Shown: positions 1-6,297 of the stretch, in pieces
Numbering within the stretch: the first letter of the stretch is position 1
Layout: every line of letters begins with the position of its first letter
Assembly: GCA_007127695.1 (NCBI GenBank)
Contig: SKYW01000188.1
Coordinates: 1 to 6,950, forward strand
Direction of reading: 5' to 3'
From: Balneolales bacterium
GTDB taxonomy: Bacteria > Bacteroidota > Rhodothermia > Balneolales > Natronogracilivirgulaceae
DNA: 6,950 nucleotides
Translations under genes and position numbers: made by a program
The notes under the pieces: model-generated
Told to the model about the DNA's origin: nothing
The model's input: the letters and a program-made list of their open reading frames with translations, nothing else
The model's database searches: none

Positions 1-805
1 CAGGGAAGATGCCGGACGGATGCCGCAGCAGCCAGGCGATGGCGACCTGGTCCGCCGCGTAGCCGCCGGTCTCCTCTCCGATTGCGGCAAGGACTTCCCG
101 AAGCCGCCCGGCCTGGTCCGTGTGCTCCGAAAACAGCCGGCCTCCCGCAAGCGGCGACCATGCCATGGGGGCAATGCGCTTTTCCTGGCACTGATCCAGG
201 GTGCCATCATGCAACGGGTCGATGCGCATCACGGAGTATTCCACCTGGTTGGTGACGAGCGGAAACGGAAGGCGGCTCTGAAGCAGGGAAAGCTGTGATG
301 GCGTAAAATTGGATACACCAAAAAAACGGACTTTGCCTTCCTTGTGCAGCTGTTCAAATGCCCTGGCCGTTTCATCGGCGTTCATGAGGGCATCGGGACG
401 GTGGATGAGCAGCACGTCGATATAGTCGGTCCGCAGATTCTCCAGTGATGTTTCGGCAGCCCCGATCACATAGTCCGCATCGGTATTGTAATGCTGATGG
501 TGGATGCCGGGACGGGTCTGCGAATGCTGCAGGCGGATGCCGCATTTCGTGACGATCTGCATCCGGCTGCGCAGGGAATCAGGTATCTTTGCCGATCCGC
601 CGGAAACAGCCTCCCCGAATATCCGTTCACAGGTGTAATCGCCGTAAATATCGGCATGGTCAATCGTCGACACCCCCAAATCCATGCACGCGTGCACGAA
701 ACCGCGCAGACGGTCACCATCCATATCCCATTTCTTCAACCGCCAGAAGCCGGCTATGATACGGGAACATTTCGGTCCATCCACGCCCATCTGCATCTTT
801 TGCAT
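1..805 (-). CDS. Aldo/keto reductase, YdhF-like (3' end cut by window edge)
   Basis: NAD(P)H-dependent oxidoreductase of the aldo/keto reductase superfamily, presumably cytoplasmic; the physiological substrate cannot be told from sequence. My translation of the minus strand gives 268 open residues running off the left edge, roughly 30 short of the usual ~300 for YdhF-type proteins. The catalytic tetrad is complete: Asp49 and Tyr54 in TIDHADIYG, Lys87 in IVTKCGI and His135 in LLIHRPD. Later conserved blocks are VRFFGVSNF, TNQVEYSV and MAWSPLAGGRLF. The visible part ends in AWLLRHPSG, just before the cofactor-phosphate binding region. I chose the ATG at 805 because GGAGG lies six bases upstream; an in-frame ATG at 811 abuts that site and is less likely. 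It is separated from the nucleotidase gene by 176 bases with a tandem repeat, and no TAnnTTTG promoter is visible there. The family call is firm; YdhF-like is by resemblance of the motifs. Confidence 0.95.
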   Translation of the reverse strand, partial: MQKMQMGVDGPKCSRIIAGFWRLKKWDMDGDRLRGFVHACMDLGVSTIDHADIYGDYTCERIFGEAVSGGSAKIPDSLRSRMQIVTKCGIRLQHSQTRPGIHHQHYNTDADYVIGAAETSLENLRTDYIDVLLIHRPDALMNADETARAFEQLHKEGKVRFFGVSNFTPSQLSLLQSRLPFPLVTNQVEYSVMRIDPLHDGTLDQCQEKRIAPMAWSPLAGGRLFSEHTDQAGRLREVLAAIGEETGGYAADQVAIAWLLRHPSGIFP

Positions 806-811
806 CACCAT

Positions 812-816
812 CCTCC
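812..816 (-). promoter_or_regulatory. Shine-Dalgarno sequence of the aldo/keto reductase
   Basis: On the minus strand GGAGG is followed by ATGGTG and then the ATG at 805, a six-base spacing. It fixes the start choice among ATG 811, GTG 808 and ATG 805. It is notable because the other starts in the window have weak or no Shine-Dalgarno sequence, as is usual in Bacteroidota. Confidence 0.7.
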
Positions 817-846
817 GTGTTTACATGCTTTACCGGGACCTGTTTG

Positions 847-937
847 TTTACCCGGCTCGTAATTGTTTACCCAGCTCCTAATTTTTTGACCGGCTCTTAA
901 TTCATTGCCCGGTTCCTAATTTTTTGACCGGCCATTG
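847..937. repeat. Imperfect 19-base tandem repeat, about 4.8 units
   Basis: Read on the plus strand, the units begin at 847, 866, 885, 904 and 923, each 19 bases long except the truncated last one. An approximate consensus is TTTacCCGGCTCCTAATTt. The most constant parts are the CCGG-like block and the TAATT block. A degenerate extra unit may lie at 829-846. The short arms CCGGT (909-913) and ACCGG (927-931) are inverted around 13 bases, but a 5-bp stem is too weak for a convincing terminator. The array fills most of the gap between the metallophosphoesterase stop and the aldo/keto reductase start. It could be a set of regulator binding sites for the reductase, a decayed transposon end with multiple terminal repeats, or a simple tandem duplication. 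The sequence alone does not decide. Confidence 0.8.
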
Positions 938-981
938 TCTGCATTTGTGGTTACTGCCATGCCATATGTTCGGTCGGTCGC

Positions 982-1974
982 TTACACGCTGGCAGCACCG
1001 CCGTCAGCCGATATCCGCGAAATCAATTCGGCGTACGTCCCGGAATCCGGGCCGCCATCGGTGACGGGATAATTGTGGTTGCGGACAGCCGCGATCTGCT
1101 TCCCTCTGTCGAAGTAGAAATCAAGCCGGCCCAGAACAATTCCGGCAAAACCGACCTGCGACACCCAGGTCCGGCTGCCATCGGGTTTTTCGAACAGCTC
1201 CGGTTCGGGCATGAAGGTATGGGTATGGCCGCCGATGATCAGATCGATCCCGTCAACCTGCTGTGCCACAACACGGTCGCTGACACGATTGTCGTTGTAC
1301 CGGTAACCGATGTGGCTCAGACAGATCACCATATCGCACCGATGGTATCCCTTGAGGTGCGCTGTGGTATCAGCAGCCACCTCCACCGGATCGAGGTAGG
1401 TCACACCGCGGTGCAAATGGGGCAGCACCAGGTTTTCAAAAGCAACGCCCAGCCCGAAAATACCGATTTTGACCCCGTCAACCTGTCGGATCAGGAACTT
1501 GTGCACCCGCAGACCCATGCGTGTAGTGCCGAAATCATAGTTGGTGGAGACAAACGGAAACCGGGCCTTGCCCATAACTTCCTCGAATCCACGCACCTCG
1601 TTATCGAATTCGTGGTTCCCGATGGTCACGGCATCGTATCCCATCTTGCTCATCACTTCGAAATCAAGAGCTCCATTGAACTTGTTGAAATAGGGGGTGC
1701 CCTGGAAGACGTCGCCCGCATCCAGCAGAAGACTGTCCGGGTTTTCAGCCCGAAGCTGCCTGATCAACGTGGCACGCCGCGCCACGCCGCCCATTCCGGC
1801 GTATCTCGGAGCGGAATCTGAAAATGGTTCGATGCGGGCGTGTGTGTCATTCGTATGCAGGATGGTGACGCGGTTCTGTGCGCCCCCCAACGCCTGGCTG
1901 TAGGGTAAGAATCCACCCAGACCAAGTCCGGCACCCAGGATGGCAGAATTTTTGAGAAAGGTTTTTCTGTTCAT
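982..1974 (-). CDS. 5'-nucleotidase N-terminal-type metallophosphoesterase, exported
   Basis: Calcineurin-like metallophosphoesterase of the UshA/5'-nucleotidase type, expected to hydrolyse nucleotides or related phosphate esters outside the cytoplasm with two metal ions. All metal-site motifs are present in the 330 residues: HTNDTH at 40-45, DAGDVFQG at 85-92, GNHEFD at 119-124, a SHIGY histidine at 221 and GGHTHT at 248-253. The N-terminus NRKTFLK, followed by a glycine/alanine-rich hydrophobic stretch to about residue 28, resembles a Tat signal with RK instead of RR. The C-terminal nucleotidase domain is absent and is encoded by the gene immediately upstream. I chose ATG 1974; an in-frame TTG at 1980 directly abuts the upstream TGA and would add only two residues. 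No Shine-Dalgarno is visible, which suggests translational coupling to the upstream gene. The domain call is firm; the exact substrate is not known. Confidence 0.93.
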   Translation of the reverse strand: MNRKTFLKNSAILGAGLGLGGFLPYSQALGGAQNRVTILHTNDTHARIEPFSDSAPRYAGMGGVARRATLIRQLRAENPDSLLLDAGDVFQGTPYFNKFNGALDFEVMSKMGYDAVTIGNHEFDNEVRGFEEVMGKARFPFVSTNYDFGTTRMGLRVHKFLIRQVDGVKIGIFGLGVAFENLVLPHLHRGVTYLDPVEVAADTTAHLKGYHRCDMVICLSHIGYRYNDNRVSDRVVAQQVDGIDLIIGGHTHTFMPEPELFEKPDGSRTWVSQVGFAGIVLGRLDFYFDRGKQIAAVRNHNYPVTDGGPDSGTYAELISRISADGGAASV

Positions 1975-1980
1975 GATCAA

Positions 1981-2724
1981 TCAGTTACGGATGCGCTGGT
2001 CGGTGTACGGTGCGATGCTTTCCCTTACCCTGAGATATTCTATGATGGCATCACGGATGAGGATGTCGATATTGCGGCGTTCGAGCGGTTCCCAAAGTGT
2101 GGGTGCGTCCCCGCCGCCATCGGCCATCCAGTTGTTCGTGGCCAGCCAGTAGTGGCGTTCGGGATCCACGCTCAGTGAATCGATCAGGATGTCACGCGCC
2201 CTGCCGTCGACGATACGGAACCGTATGCCGCTGACCGCCTCACCGTTCACTGCTGCCAGTTCGTTGGCAATCCGGGTAATCTGCTCGCCGGTGAATCGCA
2301 GGACGGCTATGTAATTTTCAAACGGCATCAGTTCATAGATATGTCCGACCGTGATCTCTCCTTCCGGCAAGGGTACGCGAAGGCCTCCGTTGTTCATCAC
2401 GCTCACATCCACGCGCTTGCGCATTTCGGCGGTGGCACGGTACCGGACAATGTCGGCCGACAGGTTGCCCAGCGCTCCCTCGGGTTTGCCGCGCTCGAAC
2501 GGGCCTTCACTGACCGCAAGCACCCGGTCCATGGTGCGTGCCATTTCGCGAACGTACGGCCCGATGTATTCGCTTATGGTTTCATCATCCTCAATGGAGT
2601 CATCTATGTCATAGTAGATGTGATCTTTTTCGGAGGGATGATACTCGTATATACGCTCCGGGGTCCCGCATTGGGTAAGCAGGAACAGTGCGGTAAGAAG
2701 GGATAGCAGTCGTGTTTGTTTCAC
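1981..2724 (-). CDS. 5'-nucleotidase C-terminal domain lipoprotein
   Basis: A stand-alone 5'-nucleotidase C-terminal domain, the part that in UshA-type enzymes binds the nucleoside and closes over the metal centre. The 247-residue protein starts with a short lipoprotein signal: MKQTR, a leucine-rich core, then LLTQC with Cys19 as the likely lipidation site. Gln before the Cys is not classical, but Bacteroidota lipoboxes are loose. An acidic tether (about 31-53, DIDDSIEDDE) precedes the domain. Domain marks are EGALGNLSAD at 82-91, NNGGLR at 111-116, MPFENY at 133-138 and NNWMADGGGD at 197-206, matching the family's N-GG-R and A-GGD blocks. The start is GTG at 2724; no other in-frame start fits the signal peptide and there is no good Shine-Dalgarno. 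It lies 44 bases after the DUF4412-like gene and ends six bases before the ATG of the metallophosphoesterase. The two products probably form one enzyme; that is inference. Confidence 0.9.
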   Translation of the reverse strand: MKQTRLLSLLTALFLLTQCGTPERIYEYHPSEKDHIYYDIDDSIEDDETISEYIGPYVREMARTMDRVLAVSEGPFERGKPEGALGNLSADIVRYRATAEMRKRVDVSVMNNGGLRVPLPEGEITVGHIYELMPFENYIAVLRFTGEQITRIANELAAVNGEAVSGIRFRIVDGRARDILIDSLSVDPERHYWLATNNWMADGGGDAPTLWEPLERRNIDILIRDAIIEYLRVRESIAPYTDQRIRN

Positions 2725-2768
2725 CTGGCTGTTGTGATTTTGTGGATTCCAAATCTCCCGGATTACTT

Positions 2769-3647
2769 TCAGCGGTTCCGCATGCGGTCGAATAACATCT
2801 GCTGAAAAGTGATTCGCTGATATTCGGCGGGAATCTGAAATCGCGATTCCGGAATTCTATGGGGGGTAATATCATTTATTTTTATTATTTCAGCAAGTTC
2901 CCCATTCGACCAAAGTTCTGCCCGGACCGGCAGTTTCTCGTCCACAAACCAGCGCTCCGCCGGGAGGCCCGAGAGTGAGAGCTGTTTCGTTAGCCACTGT
3001 TCCGACAGCAGGCCCCATGGGATGGTGAGTTCATCCGTTACCCAGAAGTGCCATTCCGAACTGCTCCCCTCCTGCCGTGCTATCCATTTTTCTGCGCCGT
3101 ATCCTTCAATCTCTTTCTTTTCACCCGTTGCATTGAACGCGATATCGGGTTCCGAAACCTGCTCTTGGGCGGAACGCCCTCGCATGGAATCGAACATTGC
3201 CATCATCTGCTGCAATTCCTGCCGGGTCATGATCACTGCTTTCTGGTCCGGGGTCAGGAACACAAAATCCTCCCGTGCCTGACGGACAATTATGCCCTCT
3301 GCCCTGATGTTTCCCAGAAGTTCGACGGATCCTCCCTCGGTTTGAACCAGAAGGATGAAATTCGGATGGATGAGCAGTGGCGTGCTGGACACCCAGTGCT
3401 CGCTTCCGTCCGCCCTGACCGTGTAGCGGGTGAGCGTAAGACTGCCCTCAAACGTATTGCTGCCGGATGATATGGCCGATTCGCTCATGCCACCTTGTTT
3501 TGCCGATGCGGGCAGGCTTGTCCAGACCGACATGGTGAGAAGCAGCAGAATTGCCAGAACGCTGCCTGTTGATCTGATGGAAAACGCTGTCTGCAGAGCG
3601 CGCAAAGCAGGATTTCCATCTGCCGGAGATTGTCGTATTCTGTCCAT
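2769..3647 (-). CDS. Exported DUF4412-like protein of unknown function
   Basis: Unknown function. The 292-residue product has a 28-residue polar leader, a hydrophobic segment at about 29-45 and an ASA/K signal-cleavage-like site near 49, so it is probably periplasmic or surface-exposed. There is no lipobox. The mature part looks beta-rich: FEGSLTLTRY near 66, a segment like 'the value used as a last-state reporter' (FVFLTPDQKAVIMT, 128-141), a Met/Gln-rich stretch (144-155), TGEKKEIEGYGAEKW at 174-188, then EWHFWVTDEL and a final FQIPAEYQRI. This order (FEG, TGE-K-I-GY--EKW, W-T-EL, F-P--Y) is what I associate with DUF4412 proteins, common in Bacteroidota and perhaps LolA-like in fold. The ATG at 3647 overlaps the mnmA stop by one base (TGATG), which supports this start and coupled translation, although the leader is long for a signal peptide; an in-frame TTG at residue 15 is an alternative. 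Confidence 0.75.
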   Translation of the reverse strand: MDRIRQSPADGNPALRALQTAFSIRSTGSVLAILLLLTMSVWTSLPASAKQGGMSESAISSGSNTFEGSLTLTRYTVRADGSEHWVSSTPLLIHPNFILLVQTEGGSVELLGNIRAEGIIVRQAREDFVFLTPDQKAVIMTRQELQQMMAMFDSMRGRSAQEQVSEPDIAFNATGEKKEIEGYGAEKWIARQEGSSSEWHFWVTDELTIPWGLLSEQWLTKQLSLSGLPAERWFVDEKLPVRAELWSNGELAEIIKINDITPHRIPESRFQIPAEYQRITFQQMLFDRMRNR

Positions 3648-4780
3648 CAGGATGAGATTAGGTTGTCGAAAAGCGGGTCAGTGGCCTTGAGGATCCATCC
3701 GCCGGCAAGCACATCGTTGCCCTCATAGGCCACCAGTGCCTGCCCGGGTGTGATGGCCGTTCGTCCTTCGGGGAACCGAACCATGAATTCGTCATCCCCA
3801 GTTTGCGTCATGAATCCGGGTTCACCGGTATCATTGTACCGGATAGCCGCGTTCACAGGCATCTCCTCTTCGGTGATGCGCTCGTATTTGCCCATCACGA
3901 TATTGCGGGCAACAGCAGTCGTATTCACCAGCTCGGATTCCTCCCCCACGGTAATGGTGTTGGTTTCCGGATCGATATGGGTGACGTAGACCGGTTTCCC
4001 CATGGCAAGATGCAATCCGCGCCGCTGTCCGATCGTATAAAACGGATATCCACGGTGTTTGCCCAGCGCGTTGCCATCCCTGTCCACAAAAAGTCCACCC
4101 TCTACCTTATCCTGCAATCCGTCCACACGGTCGCGGAGAAAGCGGCGGTAGTCGTTGTCCGGCACAAAACAGATCTCATAGGAGTCTTTCTTGGTGGCTA
4201 CGTTGAACAGTCCGTAATCCTGGGCAAATTGCCGGATTTCCGATTTGTGATAATTGCCGAGCGGGAAGCGCGTGCGGGCAAGATGTTTCTGGTCCACACC
4301 CCACAATGCATAGGACTGGTCTTTGTTGATATCCTTTCCACGCGAGATCACAGAGCGTCCGTTTTCTTCACGCACATTGGCGTAATGCCCGGTGGCGATA
4401 AAATCACAGCCCAGCTTGTCCGCCCGCTTGAGCAGCGCCGCCCACTTGATGTGGGTATTGCAGAGCACGCAGGGGTTGGGTGTGCGTCCGGCCATGTACT
4501 CTTCCACGAAGCGTTCGATCACCCAGTCGCCGAACTCATCGCGGATGTCGACGATAAAATGGTTGAACCCGAAACGACCGGCCACTTCGCGTGCGTCGTT
4601 CATCGATTCCAGGGTGCAGCACCCGGTCTCCTTGTTGGATTTACCGCCGCTTTGGGCATAATCCCAGGTTTTCATGGTGATACCGATCACCTCATATCCC
4701 TGCTCACTGAGCATAACGGCAGCCACCGAGGAATCCACACCCCCGCTCATGGCTACCAGTACGCGTCCTTTGGAACTCAT
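3647..4780 (-). CDS. mnmA: tRNA-specific 2-thiouridylase MnmA
   Basis: Cytoplasmic enzyme that thiolates U34 at the wobble position of tRNAs for Lys, Glu and Gln, using ATP to adenylate the base and sulfur passed from a relay protein. The 377 residues fit the family length. The PP-loop SGGVDSS is at 12-18. The catalytic Cys104 lies in NPCVLCN (102-108) and the second catalytic Cys204 in KKDSYEICFVP (197-207), so the cysteine pair is complete. ATGHYA (129-134), DQSYALWG (154-161) and YTIGQRRGL are also typical. The SYEICFVPDNDYRRFL form and the GCC...NDAR block resemble Bacteroidota MnmA. I chose ATG 4780 (MSSKGRVLVAMSGG); the frame stays open to a TTG at 4843, but the extra 21 residues are not family-like. 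It is the first gene after the promoter at 4858-4888 and overlaps the next gene by one base. Confidence 0.97.
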   Translation of the reverse strand: MSSKGRVLVAMSGGVDSSVAAVMLSEQGYEVIGITMKTWDYAQSGGKSNKETGCCTLESMNDAREVAGRFGFNHFIVDIRDEFGDWVIERFVEEYMAGRTPNPCVLCNTHIKWAALLKRADKLGCDFIATGHYANVREENGRSVISRGKDINKDQSYALWGVDQKHLARTRFPLGNYHKSEIRQFAQDYGLFNVATKKDSYEICFVPDNDYRRFLRDRVDGLQDKVEGGLFVDRDGNALGKHRGYPFYTIGQRRGLHLAMGKPVYVTHIDPETNTITVGEESELVNTTAVARNIVMGKYERITEEEMPVNAAIRYNDTGEPGFMTQTGDDEFMVRFPEGRTAITPGQALVAYEGNDVLAGGWILKATDPLFDNLISS

Positions 4781-4857
4781 AACTGCTTTGTTGGATAAAT
4801 CTGCTGTGTCACGGGCCGCATCCACCCGGGATCCTGCGCCCAAAATACTGAATTTTG

Positions 4858-4888
4858 CAAAGATACTGCTTTTCTTTCTCTCCCTAAA
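4858..4888 (-). promoter_or_regulatory. Bacteroidota-type sigma-70 promoter for the mnmA unit
   Basis: On the minus strand TATCTTTG (4865-4858) matches the Bacteroidota -7 element TAnnTTTG exactly. TTTA (4888-4885) sits 19 bases upstream, where the -33 TTTG-like element is expected. Transcription would start near 4850, giving a 5' leader of about 70 bases before ATG 4780. It lies just after the thrC stop, so mnmA and the three genes behind it probably have their own promoter. A similar but shorter CAGTATTTTG (4850-4841) follows the core and repeats its CAGTAT-TTG pattern. Motif match only. Confidence 0.65.
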
Positions 4889-4904
4889 CGTTGGATCGGG
4901 GGAT

Positions 4905-6242
4905 TTAGTTTTCCAGCAAGACCTCTCTTACGGCATCCATATGCGCACGCACCGGTATGGATTGCTTCTGTCCGGCGGAGGTCTCAACGAGCCGCGTGGG
5001 GGTGTCAAGCGCATCCGGAAGCAGGGATGTGATGGTCTCCGGAAACTTGGCGGGATGGGCGGTTGCCAGTATGAGGCCCTGCTCGTTTTCCGCTGTTTGC
5101 TGCCTGCAGCCCAGGTATCCCACGGCAGTGTGCGGATCCATGAGGTATCCGTAACGCTCCCACACTTCCACGATGGCGTCTCTGGTTTGCCGGTCATCAA
5201 ACCATGCTCCATGGATATCACGGGACATGGCCCGTTGGTCCTGGCCGTACAGATCGAGCATCCGGTCGAAATTGCTCGGATCTCCCACATCCATGGCATT
5301 GGATATGGTACGCAGAGAAGGTTTCGGGTGGAAACGGCCATCGCTCAGATAGTCGGGAACCACGTGATTCACGTTGGTTGCGGCGATGAAACGGCGGACA
5401 GGCAGGCCCATTTTGTGCGCCAGCAGGCCGGCGGTGAGATTGCCGAAATTACCGCTCGGCACAGAGCAGACGACCGGGGGTGATCCATTATCCCGGCCGG
5501 CATCATCCGGAGCATTCTGATCCATCCCGCCCGGGTTCAGTTCGGTAATGGCGTGGATGTAATAGATCATCTGTGGCAGCAGCCGGGCAATGTTGATCGA
5601 ATTTGCGGTGGTGAGTTTTTTGGTTTCCCGGATTTTCCCGTCGGCAAAACAGGCCTTGACCAGTCGCTGGCAGTCGTCAAAGGTTCCATCCACCTCCAGC
5701 GCCGTAATATTGCCGCCCAGTGTCGTGAACTGTTTTTCCTGCAGCGGGCTGACCTGTCCGGATGGATACAGTACGAAAACCTCCACGCCGGGCGCCCTGT
5801 GGAACCCGTGGGCTACGGCTGCGCCTGTATCTCCCGAAGTGGCGGTGACAATGGTGATGGTCTCCCCTTCCTGGCGGGCAAAAACGGACATCATGGCTGC
5901 CATGGTCCGGGCGCCGAAATCCTTGAACGCGAGGGTTGGACCGTGGAACAGCTCCAGCACGCGGGTCCGCTCGTCCAGGCTCACCATAGGAGCATCAAAG
6001 GTAAAGGCACGTTCCGTTATTTCTCCCCTTTCGGTGTCGCTGAAGTCCTCATCAAGCAGCAGGTCGAACAGGATGCGCGCTTTGGTTTTCAGGGATTTTC
6101 CCCGGAGTGATGACCAGAACGAACGGGGATAATTTGGCAGCGACGACGGCATGTAGAGTCCCCCGTCCGGAGCCAGTCCGCGAATGACAGCGGTACGGAA
6201 GTCCGTGGTTTCTTCCCTGTTCCGGGTACTGTAAAGCTTCAT
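4905..6242 (-). CDS. thrC: Threonine synthase ThrC
   Basis: PLP enzyme that converts O-phospho-L-homoserine to threonine in the cytoplasm, the last step of threonine biosynthesis. The 445 residues are in the usual range for the long, E. coli/yeast-type threonine synthase. The N-terminus MKLYSTRN and GLAPDGGLYMP (22-32) are characteristic. The PLP-binding Lys107 lies in FHGPTLAFKDFGAR (99-112), followed by ATSGDTGAA (134-142) and PSGNFGNLTAG (262-272). Between YYIHAITELN and PVVCSVPSGN there is an extra hydrophilic stretch (about 238-255, rich in Gly, Asp and Asn), probably a surface loop. ATG 6242 is the natural start for the conserved N-terminus; only a weak AGG lies upstream. It sits 55 bases after thrB, so thrB-thrC look co-transcribed and act in sequence. 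No terminator with a T run is visible between its stop and the mnmA promoter. Confidence 0.97.
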   Translation of the reverse strand: MKLYSTRNREETTDFRTAVIRGLAPDGGLYMPSSLPNYPRSFWSSLRGKSLKTKARILFDLLLDEDFSDTERGEITERAFTFDAPMVSLDERTRVLELFHGPTLAFKDFGARTMAAMMSVFARQEGETITIVTATSGDTGAAVAHGFHRAPGVEVFVLYPSGQVSPLQEKQFTTLGGNITALEVDGTFDDCQRLVKACFADGKIRETKKLTTANSINIARLLPQMIYYIHAITELNPGGMDQNAPDDAGRDNGSPPVVCSVPSGNFGNLTAGLLAHKMGLPVRRFIAATNVNHVVPDYLSDGRFHPKPSLRTISNAMDVGDPSNFDRMLDLYGQDQRAMSRDIHGAWFDDRQTRDAIVEVWERYGYLMDPHTAVGYLGCRQQTAENEQGLILATAHPAKFPETITSLLPDALDTPTRLVETSAGQKQSIPVRAHMDAVREVLLEN

Positions 6243-6267
6243 GATGCCTGTATTTTTGAGCTGTTGC

Positions 6268-6297
6268 GCATCGGCAGCCGGGCATGCTTTCCGATGC
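6268..6297. repeat. Short inverted repeat between thrB and thrC
   Basis: The arms GCATCGG (6268-6274) and CCGATGC (6291-6297) are perfect 7-base complements around a 16-base loop, immediately after the thrB stop codon. There is no T run after the second arm in the direction of transcription, so it does not look like an intrinsic terminator. It could be an RNA processing or stability hairpin, or chance. Confidence 0.4.

Noticed and set aside
491..862. Plus-strand open frames of up to 123 codons opposite the aldo/keto reductase and its upstream gap.
   Set aside because: The minus strand carries a continuous reductase frame with the full catalytic tetrad here. The plus-strand frames have no recognisable content.
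909..931. A possible intrinsic terminator from the CCGGT/ACCGG inverted repeat with a run of T or A.
   Set aside because: The stem is only 5 bp, and the A/T run lies inside the loop and not after the stem. The pairing is a by-product of the tandem repeat.
1075..1821. A 248-codon open frame on the plus strand opposite the metallophosphoesterase gene.
   Set aside because: It is antisense to a gene with complete metal-binding motifs and has no family-like sequence of its own.
2769..3647. Calling the exported protein LolA or another lipoprotein carrier.
   Set aside because: The C-terminal motifs match DUF4412-type proteins better, and I see no specific LolA signature. The similarity would be at fold level only.
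3803..4798. A 331-codon open frame on the plus strand opposite mnmA.
   Set aside because: It lies entirely antisense to a firmly recognised gene with all catalytic motifs, and its translation shows no recognisable domain. It is best explained by codon bias of the real gene.
4781..4843. An N-terminal extension of MnmA from a TTG at 4843.
   Set aside because: The 21 extra residues do not resemble the family N-terminus, and MSSKGRVLVAMSGG from ATG 4780 fits. The extension would also overlap the predicted leader of the mRNA.
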